Positions 16,476-24,787 of a stretch of 64,000 nt of DNA are shown here, in pieces. This DNA is from an uncultured Clostridia bacterium. GTDB taxonomy: Bacteria > Bacillota > Clostridia > Oscillospirales > Ruminococcaceae. Positions within the stretch are counted from its first letter, which is position 1. Every line of letters begins with the position of its first letter. The notes under the pieces were generated by a model that was not told where the DNA came from, searched no databases, and was given only the letters and a program-made list of their open reading frames with translations. The position numbers and the translations under genes were made by a program. The stretch covers positions 1-64,000 of the forward strand of contig CANQVE010000004.1 in NCBI GenBank assembly GCA_947627205.1. Reading direction: 5' to 3'.

Positions 16476-19226
16476 TTAATTTTTCTTTGAAACGCTGTTC
16501 GCAATTGCCTTTCTGACAAGGTCAATAGGAATTATCGAAATTCCGAGTACCAGAACGACCAGCCATTCCGTAACGTTCAGTCCCCAGCCGTTAAGGATAT
16601 CTCCGCCGACATAGGTCATAACTATCTGTACTACCGCGATAATGCCGAATACCGTAAGGAAGCCCTTGTTTTTGCCGATGTTATCAAAGAGGTTCATCTT
16701 TTCGGTACGAGCGTTAAACGCATTGAATACGGCGATGAAGATAAAGAACGCGAAATATGCCGTGTGGAGTATCGCATGAGAGCCATCAAGTTTCAATGCG
16801 TCGCCTGTTGCTTCTCTTATAAAGCCCCAATTTTCGAGATAGCTCGTGTCGTTTCCGAAAGGCGAGTAGTTGCCGAGAATGAGCATAACGAGCGACAAAG
16901 CAAATGTCCAGCCTGCGCCGACAATTATTTCCGACATCATGTTCTTGCTGATGATCGGCTCGGTTCTGCGCTTGGGCTTTTCGTGCATAAAGCGGGTGAG
17001 CGCAGGCTCTCCGCCGAATGCAAGCGCCGCAAGGGTGTCCATAACGAGGTTTACCCAGAGTATCTGAATAACGTCGAGCGGGTTTGCAAGCCCTATAAGC
17101 GGGCAGATAAACGAGATAAGAACCGCCGCAACGTTTATCGTGAGCTGGAATACTATAAACTTTCTTATCGAATTAAATATCGTGCGTCCGTAGAGTATAG
17201 CGCGGTCGATAGAGTTGAAGTTGTCGTCAAGGATTACAATATCCGAAGCCTCTTTTGCAACTTCCGTTCCGCCACCCATTGCAAAGCCGACGTCGGCTTT
17301 TTTGAGGGCAGGGGAGTCGTTTACGCCGTCGCCCGTCATACCTGCAACAAGGTCAAGTTCCTGCGCGAGCCTTACGAGACGGCTCTTGTCGGTAGGAAGC
17401 GCACGAGCGATAACTCTGATGTCCTTGAGCTTTGCCTTAATTTCATCGTCGGACATCTTTGAAAGCTCGTCTGATGTGAGCATAAGGTTTGTTTTTTCGT
17501 CGTCTATAAGTCCCGCTTCTTTAGCAATAGCAACGGCGGTCTCACGGCGGTCGCCCGTTATCATAACGACCTGAACGCCCGCGCCCTTAACTTCCTTGAT
17601 CGCCGTAACGGATTCGGGACGGACCTCGTCGCGTATTCCGAGACATCCTATAAGCGTCCAGTTGTTTCCCTCGGGAAGCGCGTCCTCGCCGAGAGCGTCC
17701 TCGCTTGTTGCAAGCGCCAGAACGCGTATTGCGCGGTTTGCAAGCTCGTCTATCTTCGCATTGAGCTTTGCCATATCAAACGGCTGTTTGTTTCCGTTTT
17801 CGTCATAATAGTGGGAGCATCTCTGCAAAATCTTTTCGGGAGCGCCCTTAATGAGCGTCAAATTATATTCTCCCTCTACCTGCGTCGCGGAGTATTTATT
17901 CGTAGAGTTAAAGGGAATATTCTTTACTGCCTTTACATTTGCATTTGAAATATTGTCTATTCCGTAGCCTAAAATAGCGCGCTCAGTCGCGTTTCCTCCG
18001 AGAACTCTGCGGTCTTTGCCCTCGCCGCTTATCATAGAGAGTGTGTTCTTGTGGATAGACAGTGAAAGAAGCTCTTTGAGCTTTCCGTTTATTTCGTTCA
18101 TTGTCTTGCGCTCATTTACCGCGCCGTCAATAAAGTTTATCGCTTCGAGCTTGCCTTTTGTTATAGTTCCCGTCTTATCGGAGAAGAGAATGTTGAGCGA
18201 ACCCGCCGTTTCAATTCCCGCAACCTTGCGGACAAGGACGTTGTCTTTGAGCATCTTGCCCATATTCTGCGCGGAAACAATTGCTATCATAAGCGGAAGT
18301 CCCTCGGGAACTGCCATAACTATGATTATAACAGCAAGCATAACCGCCTGAATTACTGCTTCAACAACCGCCATCCATGCGAAAACTCCGCCGGGCGCGA
18401 GAAAATCCATGGGATGAAAACCCGTGTCGAACAAAATGGTCTTTGCAAGCATTGCTACTGCAATAGCAATACCGCCTATATAGCCGAACTTTGAGATACC
18501 GTTCGCGAGGTTTCCGAGCTTTAATTTCAGAGGTGTTTCTCTGTCGTCATCTGTCTGAAGCTCGCTCGCAATCTTACCGTAAACAGACTTGTCGCCGACA
18601 ACGGTTACTTGCATAACGGCGTTTCCCGAACATACGACCGCGCCCCTGAATACTTTGTATTCATTGTCGAAGTTAGTGTTCTCGTCTGTATCCGTCCAAC
18701 CCTCGGGTATAGCCTTTTTCTTTGCCTCGCGGCTCTCGCCGTTAAGCACCGACTGGTCTACCTTTATGTCGCCGTCGATTATTATGCCGTCCGCGGGAAT
18801 TTTATCTCCCGATTGAAGCAAAATAGCGTCGCCTACAACAATGTCGTTTATCGCAACTTCCGCGATAACGCCGTTTCTGTAGGTCTTTACCATAATTCTC
18901 GAAGCCTCTTCCTGCAGCTTCTGAAAAGCGTTTTCGTTTCTGTATTCGGAGAACGTCGAAACGAGCGTCGCAAGACATATCGCTATGAAAATTCCGAGCG
19001 GCTCATACCATTCGGGCGCGCCCTCTTTTATAACTCCCGTTATTCCGAGTACAGCCAGCACAACGTTTATCAGCAGCGCGACGATAAGAATTTTTATCAT
19101 CGGATCGCCGAGATTGTCTTTGAGCTTATCCCAGAAGCTCTCGTGAGCCTGCTCTGTCATAGAGTTGTCGCCGTATTTCGCCTTGCTTTCAGCGACTTCG
19201 GCGTCTGTCAGTCCAAATTTCTTCAT
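16476..19226 (-). CDS. P-type calcium-transporting ATPase (PMCA/SERCA-like)
   Basis: The 916-residue pump is complete: an actuator loop with the family TGE-like motif (here NGES), phosphorylation site DKTGT near residue 350, nucleotide-binding KGAPE, hinge TGDGVND and about ten membrane segments. Segment 4 has the calcium-site motif VPEGLPL, and segment 6 has the NLVMDTLAALAFG motif, both typical of calcium rather than heavy-metal pumps. It should export calcium from the cytoplasm. AAAGGAAA precedes the ATG. Its place between kinase and TerD genes fits a role in the metal-sensing side of the Ter module. Transport specificity is inferred. Confidence 0.9.
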   Translation of the reverse strand: MKKFGLTDAEVAESKAKYGDNSMTEQAHESFWDKLKDNLGDPMIKILIVALLINVVLAVLGITGVIKEGAPEWYEPLGIFIAICLATLVSTFSEYRNENAFQKLQEEASRIMVKTYRNGVIAEVAINDIVVGDAILLQSGDKIPADGIIIDGDIKVDQSVLNGESREAKKKAIPEGWTDTDENTNFDNEYKVFRGAVVCSGNAVMQVTVVGDKSVYGKIASELQTDDDRETPLKLKLGNLANGISKFGYIGGIAIAVAMLAKTILFDTGFHPMDFLAPGGVFAWMAVVEAVIQAVMLAVIIIVMAVPEGLPLMIAIVSAQNMGKMLKDNVLVRKVAGIETAGSLNILFSDKTGTITKGKLEAINFIDGAVNERKTMNEINGKLKELLSLSIHKNTLSMISGEGKDRRVLGGNATERAILGYGIDNISNANVKAVKNIPFNSTNKYSATQVEGEYNLTLIKGAPEKILQRCSHYYDENGNKQPFDMAKLNAKIDELANRAIRVLALATSEDALGEDALPEGNNWTLIGCLGIRDEVRPESVTAIKEVKGAGVQVVMITGDRRETAVAIAKEAGLIDDEKTNLMLTSDELSKMSDDEIKAKLKDIRVIARALPTDKSRLVRLAQELDLVAGMTGDGVNDSPALKKADVGFAMGGGTEVAKEASDIVILDDNFNSIDRAILYGRTIFNSIRKFIVFQLTINVAAVLISFICPLIGLANPLDVIQILWVNLVMDTLAALAFGGEPALTRFMHEKPKRRTEPIISKNMMSEIIVGAGWTFALSLVMLILGNYSPFGNDTSYLENWGFIREATGDALKLDGSHAILHTAYFAFFIFIAVFNAFNARTEKMNLFDNIGKNKGFLTVFGIIAVVQIVMTYVGGDILNGWGLNVTEWLVVLVLGISIIPIDLVRKAIANSVSKKN

Positions 19227-19277
19227 AGGTTTTCCTTTCTCTGATTGTTTTGATATATAATGCGGTATTGCCGCTGT

Positions 19278-20762
19278 TTAACTTTTATTGCATACAGTCA
19301 CTTTGCATAAAAGCCCGTTTTCCTTTGCCGATATCCTGAAGAAATCTCCGTCTTTCAGCTCAAACGCGCTTCCTTTCGGAACGAGCCTCCCGCTCGGCGA
19401 CAACATTCCCTCTGCGCCGCTGTTTACCAAGAGCCACCGTCCGTTATGCAGCGCGATATATGCTCTCATCTGCGTGTCGGCTTTCTCGTCGTTTCTGACG
19501 TTTGAAAAAATGTGCCAGTCATAAACGGGCATTCTGTCAAAAACCGCTATCTCGTTCTTGTCGCGGTAGACACCTTTTCTGCCGTACATTTCACTTTTCA
19601 GCTCCAAAAGCACTATTTCCTTGGTTTTTCTTTTTCCGCAGAAAGGGCAGACAGGTCTGTTCTTATCCCTCAGTATAAACCATTTTTTCTCACATGCGGG
19701 ATTGTCGCAGCATACCAGCTTATCCCATGCCCTGAGCAATTCTCGCTCCCATTCCATAGCCGTCGGTCTTTCCGAGGGCTCGTGAAGTCCGTCCGAAAAG
19801 GCCTTTAAAAACAGCCTTTCAAGTCCGTCCGAAAGAGAGTTTATCGTAAATTTAAGATCGGGCGGTCTGTTAGATGTGTCTTTCGGATCCTCAATAAATG
19901 TCGCTCTCGGACCAAGACAAAGGAAATCATCTTCTTCTGCATTAGCACTGCTGTAGATCTTCGGGCCTATCAGCGGGTGACGGCAGAACAGATATTCATA
20001 AATAAGCACAGGCAGCGCATGAAGATCTGTCTGAACACAAGGCAGCTTTCTCTTGGGATCCCTGAAATCAAGCATCAATGTCGAAAGCACTTCCGGCGCA
20101 ATATATCCTCTTGTTCCCACAACTTCGGGAGCATATTTGTTCGGAACGACCAGGCTGTCTATATCAATAACGACCGCCGAGCCCGTTTTCGGATCAATAA
20201 GGACATTATTGCAGGAAAGATCCGAGTGTGCAAGCCCCGCTACATGAAGTCTTCTTATTGAACGGCAAAGACTTATTGCCACGCCCAGCATTGTCCGAAA
20301 ATCTCCGCGTTCTGCGGGAGCAAGGTATTTTCTGTTTTTTCCCGTAAACCAGTTGGATTTCTTGTCCTTGCCCTTTAAATTCAGTACAGCAGAAGCGTCC
20401 GCGCCGAAGAAAAAGTTTTTCGGATAAGTCGGACACACAATGCCGAAAACAGGATATTTCAGTATCCCCACGGGCCAGCAAAACCGCTGTCTGAAATATG
20501 CCGCGGTCTTTTCGGTATTTCCCGCCGCGCCTCCGTTTTCTTCAGATATGGTGGGATTGTATATCCCCGTTATCGTTCTTATGCGATCCTGAATGAGCGG
20601 GTTTGCCGCGTCTTTCGGATCGTTGAAAAACTGCACCGCATATTTCTTGTCGGGAGTAAAAAACGTGTGTTTCATTCCGCCGCGCGGTGCGTTTGCGTCA
20701 AATACAAATTCAATCGTTTCTCCGCTTTCAAATTCGGCGCGGATAACTTCGCCGCTCTGCAT
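19278..20762 (-). CDS. Protein kinase-like protein with zinc ribbon and FHA-like tail
   Basis: In this 494-residue protein the kinase core covers about 1-345. The catalytic loop reads HSDLSCNNVLID, the metal-binding motif is VIDIDSLV (IDID for DFD), and GTRGYIAPEVL is an activation-segment end. A zinc ribbon follows (CCDNPACEKKW, then CPFCGKRKTKE, about 350-382). The tail (about 400-494) has the alternating strands of an FHA domain (GRWLLVNSGAEG, LKDGDFFRIS) but no clear GR..S..H motif. Kinases of this build occur in Ter gene clusters. AAGGAC serves the ATG. It lies next to a phosphatase gene, so the pair probably controls phosphorylation of a shared partner, possibly through FHA binding. Confidence 0.82.
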   Translation of the reverse strand: MQSGEVIRAEFESGETIEFVFDANAPRGGMKHTFFTPDKKYAVQFFNDPKDAANPLIQDRIRTITGIYNPTISEENGGAAGNTEKTAAYFRQRFCWPVGILKYPVFGIVCPTYPKNFFFGADASAVLNLKGKDKKSNWFTGKNRKYLAPAERGDFRTMLGVAISLCRSIRRLHVAGLAHSDLSCNNVLIDPKTGSAVVIDIDSLVVPNKYAPEVVGTRGYIAPEVLSTLMLDFRDPKRKLPCVQTDLHALPVLIYEYLFCRHPLIGPKIYSSANAEEDDFLCLGPRATFIEDPKDTSNRPPDLKFTINSLSDGLERLFLKAFSDGLHEPSERPTAMEWERELLRAWDKLVCCDNPACEKKWFILRDKNRPVCPFCGKRKTKEIVLLELKSEMYGRKGVYRDKNEIAVFDRMPVYDWHIFSNVRNDEKADTQMRAYIALHNGRWLLVNSGAEGMLSPSGRLVPKGSAFELKDGDFFRISAKENGLLCKVTVCNKS

Positions 20763-20776
20763 AACTTTACACGTCC

Positions 20777-22054
20777 TTAATTTAAGTCTTTAAAGTCTAT
20801 TATAACGAGCGTTCTGTCGTCAAAACTCGTGCGCTCGTTGTAGTTGTCGAGCCATACTCTAAGGCGTTCTTCGGGCTTTTCTCCGAGACTTATGCCGTAT
20901 GCTCCGAGCGAATATGCTCCCAGCATATTGCGCTTTTCCCAAAGCGTTTTCATGCTTTCTGCGTCCTCCGCGAGCTGTTTCGCGTACTGAAGCGCAACGC
21001 TCTGCCTTTCTGCGGAGACCGCGGGATAACTTATCGGAGCAGGAGCTTTCGGCTTTTCTTCACTTCCGTACATAGGAAGAATTCCGTTTAAACAAAGGTC
21101 AATATACAGCCTCTGCATCATCGGAGAGGCAGGGAAATAATCGTCAGCAACTCCGTCCGTCATAAGCATTATGATATCCGAGCTTCCTCTGCTGACGCGC
21201 GTTTTAGAAGCAATTGCCGCGTCGCTTACGGTATTCTGCGAGAGAAAGACCGTTTCGCTCGAAAACTTTCCGCTGTCCGCTTCGCCCATGAGTTTTACGG
21301 AGCGTTCGCCGTTTTCCTTTGTATCCAGCGCGCAAATACAGCCGTCTCCTATCTGAACGCAAGCGGTAAACCGCTGTTTTCCGCCGTTCAGCGGAACAGC
21401 TGCCGCCGCGAGAAATGTCGTTGACATATCCGAGATAACGGGCTTTCTTCCCAAAACATTTAAATATCTCTCGTCATTTTCAAGCCTTAAAAGCTCATCA
21501 TTCTGCGCTTTCAGCGCTTCTCTCGCAGAATTCTGCACAAGCGAAGCGATACTTCCGCAAGCACTCATAAATTCCTCGGAGCTTATATCGGCGCAAAGCC
21601 TGTCTTTGATAGAAGCGTCTTTTAAAAACAGCTCCGAAAGATTATTTTTAAGATAACTCGCAGCGCTTTCTGCACTTATCCTCGAGCCGATCCGCGAAAG
21701 CCTCTGCGAGCCTGCTCCGTCGCACACGACAGCAACCGCGAAATCCTCCGTAAAAGACGTTTCAAAATAATCATCGCAGTTTGTCCCGTTGTGCTTGTGG
21801 GCTTTTCCGCGAACTCTTGCGCCTATGATATTTCCGAAAGCGGTCTTTGAAAACTTTTCGTGAAATTCGCTGTGAATTTCCGTTCCGTCGTCAATTATTT
21901 TGGTATACTGCCAGATGTTGGCGGTATGCTCCATAACTTCTCTGTCCGACAGAGGCTTGTTTTTATCCGCTTTGGTTTCGCTTTCCCCGCTTGCTTTCGG
22001 CAATTGTTCACTGTTTTCCTGCTGTTCGCCGTTCGTTTCGGAATACTCGTTCAT
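20777..22054 (-). CDS. PP2C-family protein phosphatase
   Basis: The 425-residue protein has a PP2C core at about 75-320. Metal-binding aspartates are seen in NCDDYFET, VVCDGAGSQRLS and LMTDGVADDYF. The N-terminal 70 residues are charged and low in complexity (Glu, Lys, Ser), probably a linker. It would remove phosphate from Ser/Thr residues added by the adjacent kinase. GGGGGT precedes the ATG. Gaps of 14-18 bases to both neighbours show co-transcription. PP2C of this subgroup (PP2C_2) is a regular part of Ter operons next to VWA and kinase genes. Confidence 0.88.
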   Translation of the reverse strand: MNEYSETNGEQQENSEQLPKASGESETKADKNKPLSDREVMEHTANIWQYTKIIDDGTEIHSEFHEKFSKTAFGNIIGARVRGKAHKHNGTNCDDYFETSFTEDFAVAVVCDGAGSQRLSRIGSRISAESAASYLKNNLSELFLKDASIKDRLCADISSEEFMSACGSIASLVQNSAREALKAQNDELLRLENDERYLNVLGRKPVISDMSTTFLAAAAVPLNGGKQRFTACVQIGDGCICALDTKENGERSVKLMGEADSGKFSSETVFLSQNTVSDAAIASKTRVSRGSSDIIMLMTDGVADDYFPASPMMQRLYIDLCLNGILPMYGSEEKPKAPAPISYPAVSAERQSVALQYAKQLAEDAESMKTLWEKRNMLGAYSLGAYGISLGEKPEERLRVWLDNYNERTSFDDRTLVIIDFKDLN

Positions 22055-22072
22055 AAACTACCCCCGAAGCAT

Positions 22073-22714
22073 TTAAGGCACTATCACAAATCCCTGCGGA
22101 GGCGGAGGAAGAACAATAGCCTCGCCGGGCTTTGCGTCAACGCTCTTAGATGAAAGTTTTACCGAGCTTGATACCCACGCGAAAAACTGTGCCATATCCC
22201 CCGTTGTGAGGTTGTTCATCATAAGTACGTTGTTCGTGATCTTCTTCAAAGAATCGGTGTTTGCGTTTGCGCCCGCCGCACAAGCAATGATGTTTCCCGC
22301 CGAGACTTGTTTTAACGCGTTTATCCCCTCGTCAATATCGTCCGTAGGCGCACCGTCCGTCATGATAAATACCAGCGGTTTCCAGTCGCCCTTTTGCTCC
22401 TTTGTAGATACGCGCACCTCGTTCTTTATACATTCAGCCAGCACTTTAAGCGCACCGCCCAGAGCCGTAGCACCGCCCGCGCTTATCTGCGGCTCTTTAA
22501 AAGAAAAAAGCTCCGTCAGCGGGCAGGTCTGCCTCGCCGTGCTGTCGAAAGTTATAATTGACAAATAAGCTGTTTCTAGAGCCTGCGGATCGCTTTTAAG
22601 TTCCGACAAAAGCGTTTTAATCCCTTGCTTGACCGCTTCTATGGGTTCACCCGTCATGGAGCCGCTGCAGTCGAGCAGCAGATATACGGGAAGTCTTCTG
22701 AGATAGTCCGACAT
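22073..22714 (-). CDS. TerY-like von Willebrand factor A domain protein
   Basis: The protein is one VWA domain of 213 residues. The MIDAS metal site is intact: DCSGSMTG near residues 16-23, the threonine in the STKEQK/TALGG region and the aspartate in MTDGAPTDD. This matches the TerY proteins that accompany kinase and PP2C genes in tellurite-resistance clusters. VWA domains mediate metal-dependent protein contacts, so an adaptor role is likely. It is cytoplasmic, with no signal peptide. GGAGG sits 8 bases before the ATG. As the first gene of the operon it lies about 125 bases from a consensus promoter. Confidence 0.87.
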   Translation of the reverse strand: MSDYLRRLPVYLLLDCSGSMTGEPIEAVKQGIKTLLSELKSDPQALETAYLSIITFDSTARQTCPLTELFSFKEPQISAGGATALGGALKVLAECIKNEVRVSTKEQKGDWKPLVFIMTDGAPTDDIDEGINALKQVSAGNIIACAAGANANTDSLKKITNNVLMMNNLTTGDMAQFFAWVSSSVKLSSKSVDAKPGEAIVLPPPPQGFVIVP

Positions 22715-22837
22715 AGAAATTCCTCCGTTAAGATACCGATAGGCAGATAAGCAAACGAACTATTTAAATAATCATCTTGTGCAATAACATCCAAAATAAA
22801 CATTTTCTGCAAAACTACCATTTCGGCATACAAATAT

Positions 22838-22866
22838 ATTATAACTCAAATCGTCTATCATGTCAA
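22838..22866 (-). promoter_or_regulatory. Consensus promoter of the Ter-type operon
   Basis: On the minus strand TTGACA (22866-22861) and TATAAT (22843-22838) are perfect and spaced by 17 bases. It drives the seven-gene operon starting at 22714. Such a strong match suggests high basal expression unless a repressor acts; no clear operator is seen in the 120-base leader. Confidence 0.8.
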
Positions 22867-22911
22867 TAGTTTTGACAAATTTTTACGCTCAAAACGGTTT
22901 TTAAAAAACGG

Positions 22912-22940
22912 TTGATTTTTTTTTGATTATGTGGTAGAAT
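22912..22940 (+). promoter_or_regulatory. Promoter of the GtrA-family gene
   Basis: TTGATT (22912-22917) and TAGAAT (22935-22940) are spaced by 17 bases, with a TGTGG just before the -10. It is divergent from the Ter operon promoter about 50 bases away. Confidence 0.6.
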
Positions 22941-22999
22941 ATAGTTAATTTTAAAATAATAAATGCATCAGAATGAGTTTTACCACAGGAAGTGAAAAA

Positions 23000-23548
23000 A
23001 TGCAAAAAGGAAAAATCTCCGAAATATTATCTTTTATAAAAACGAGCGAGGGCAGAAAAGAGCTTTTTAAAAAGTACCGTGAAATAATAATGTACCTCAT
23101 TTTCGGCGTGCTTACTACGCTCGTGTCAATAGTCGGCTATATTGTTTTCAGGGCGGTTTTCCCGAATGCGCAGAGTGTTCCCGAACAGCTCTCGTGGATA
23201 TTTACGCTTACCTCCCGCTTCGGTATAGAAAGCAATACCGTCTTTCCAAACATACTTTCGTGGATACTTGCAAGTACGTTTGCGTTTATAACAAACAGGC
23301 TTTTTGTGTTCAGAAGTGAAAACAAAACCTTTGGCAAAGTTCTTCTCGAGTCGCTCAGGTTTTACGCTTCCAGAATTTCGACGCTTTTGGTAGACGTGAT
23401 ACTTATGTTCCTGCTGGTGGATCTTACGGGTTTTCACGCGGGATGGTACGAGCTTCTGGCAAAGGTCTTTACAAACGTTGTTGTAATAGTCCTGAATTAC
23501 ATTTTCAGCAAGCTCTTTGTATTCGCAAGGTCGAAGAAAAAAAGTTAA
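23000..23548 (+). CDS. GtrA-family membrane protein
   Basis: This 182-residue protein has four predicted membrane segments (about 25-45, 65-85, 115-135, 145-165) in the GtrA arrangement, with the early motif LIFGVLTTLVSIVGY and the late NYIFSKLFVF. Members are thought to flip lipid-linked sugars or serve cell-wall polysaccharide assembly. I place the start at ATG 23000, with AGGAAG at 22987-22992. An upstream ATG at 22973 has no ribosome site. Its sugar substrate cannot be told from the sequence, and no glycosyltransferase is adjacent. Confidence 0.85.
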   Translation: MQKGKISEILSFIKTSEGRKELFKKYREIIMYLIFGVLTTLVSIVGYIVFRAVFPNAQSVPEQLSWIFTLTSRFGIESNTVFPNILSWILASTFAFITNRLFVFRSENKTFGKVLLESLRFYASRISTLLVDVILMFLLVDLTGFHAGWYELLAKVFTNVVVIVLNYIFSKLFVFARSKKKS

Positions 23549-23550
23549 TA

Positions 23551-23600
23551 AAAACGCCGCTTTGTTTAGGAAAAACATTCCCATGCAAAGCGGTGTTTTA
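23551..23600. terminator. Bidirectional terminator between GtrA and lipid kinase genes
   Basis: AAAACGCCGCTTTG (23551-23564) pairs with CAAAGCGGTGTTTT (23586-23599) with one G-T wobble. There are T-rich tracts on both strands, so it can end the convergent transcripts from each side. Confidence 0.75.
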
Positions 23601-23652
23601 TTGTTAATTTATCTCTCAATTACGAAAGTTCATGCCGATAAAAAGCCCGATC

Positions 23653-24558
23653 TCAAACTTTCTTTTCGGGCGCCGCAATAGTTATCGCCTGCTTATCCAC
23701 GGAAAATTCCGCAGTTAAAAAGCTCCCGCCGAATTCTCCGTCAAGGTCCCAGTCAACGGGCTTTTCCGATTCGAGCTTCAAAGAATTTGCTTTAAGGCGT
23801 ATAACGCTGTCGCAGGGCTTGTCCTCATTTGTAAGCGCAATGCGTATCTTGTCATAATCCGCGAGAGTTTTCGGCGTTCTTATAAACAAAAAGTCCAGAA
23901 GTCCGTCGTCCATAGACGCGTCGGACGGAACGGCAAGCGTCGAGCCTGCCACGGAAAGCGTATTTCCCGCCATGCCGAAAGAAAATTCTCCCTCGTAGAT
24001 ATAGTCGCCGCAGGTTATTTTCAGATTTGCCGATTTTTCGCTGAAATAAAACGGATCGAACCTTTTTACTCCCTCGAGGAAATAAGCGAAAGAACCAAGA
24101 ACGCTTTTAAGGTTATGGCTCGTAGAATAACTTACTTCCGTAAACACTCCGAACGCCGCTATATAGGCGAACCTGTTTCCGTTCATTTCGCCTGCGTCGA
24201 TTTTTCTGTAGTTTTCTTCGATTATCATTTTAACGGCTTCGTGGATATTTTTCGGTATCTGCATGGAAGAAGCAAAATCGTTTACCGTACCCGAGGGGAT
24301 ATATCCGCATTTTCCGCTGTGTCCTTTCATTCCGCAGAAAAGCTCATGAAGCATTCCGTCCCCGCCGCAGGAGCAAACGAGGTCGAAGCTGTCTGCATAT
24401 TGTTCTATAAACTGCATTCCGTCCCCCTGTTCAGAGGTCGGGTGAGCCGTAACGTCATATCCCGCCGCAGTAAATGCCGAAATGACGTCGGCGAGAGAAG
24501 ATATTATCCCGCCTGTACCCGAAACGGGATTGTATACGAGCAAAAGCTTTTTTCTCAT
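23653..24558 (-). CDS. Diacylglycerol/lipid kinase family protein (YegS/DagK-like)
   Basis: The 301-residue protein has the lipid-kinase fold: N-terminal LLVYNPVSG, the nucleotide loop CGGDGMLHE near residue 65, and SGTVNDFA near 92. In most members the first loop reads GGDGT; the Met in place of Thr is a small change. It would phosphorylate diacylglycerol or a related lipid at the membrane surface, recycling the product of membrane or teichoic acid turnover. It is a single gene, convergent with the GtrA gene and sharing its terminator. The start is a plain ATG with GGAGGAAC-like bases upstream. Confidence 0.88.
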   Translation of the reverse strand: MRKKLLLVYNPVSGTGGIISSLADVISAFTAAGYDVTAHPTSEQGDGMQFIEQYADSFDLVCSCGGDGMLHELFCGMKGHSGKCGYIPSGTVNDFASSMQIPKNIHEAVKMIIEENYRKIDAGEMNGNRFAYIAAFGVFTEVSYSTSHNLKSVLGSFAYFLEGVKRFDPFYFSEKSANLKITCGDYIYEGEFSFGMAGNTLSVAGSTLAVPSDASMDDGLLDFLFIRTPKTLADYDKIRIALTNEDKPCDSVIRLKANSLKLESEKPVDWDLDGEFGGSFLTAEFSVDKQAITIAAPEKKV

Positions 24559-24669
24559 TATTGTTCCTCCATGTTAATATTCAACATTTCTATTGTATCA
24601 TATTTTTGGGAATAGTGGTAAACTATTTTACAATTTTTTTTAAAAGTCGGGATTTTTGTTGAATTGCTA

Positions 24670-24698
24670 TTGAAATTTTTTTTAATTTATGGTATGAT
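24670..24698 (+). promoter_or_regulatory. Promoter of carB
   Basis: TTGAAA (24670-24675) and TATGAT (24693-24698) have a 17-base spacer. The leader of about 85 bases shows no PyrR-type anti-antiterminator or terminator pair that I can recognise. Confidence 0.55.
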
Positions 24699-24787
24699 AA
24701 TAAATAGCGTAAAATACAGGAGTATTGCCTGCAATTTTTTGTTTAATTTTTTTGCGTACCTATAGCGGTGCGGGAACGGAGTTATTG

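Noticed and set aside
16764..19244. Long open frames antisense to the calcium pump gene (about 232 and 211 codons)
   Set aside because: They mirror the codon pattern of the pump gene, lack ribosome sites and give Arg/Tyr-rich products without any domain.
24699..24787. PyrR-type attenuator before carB
   Set aside because: The leader is too short and has no terminator or anti-antiterminator stems.
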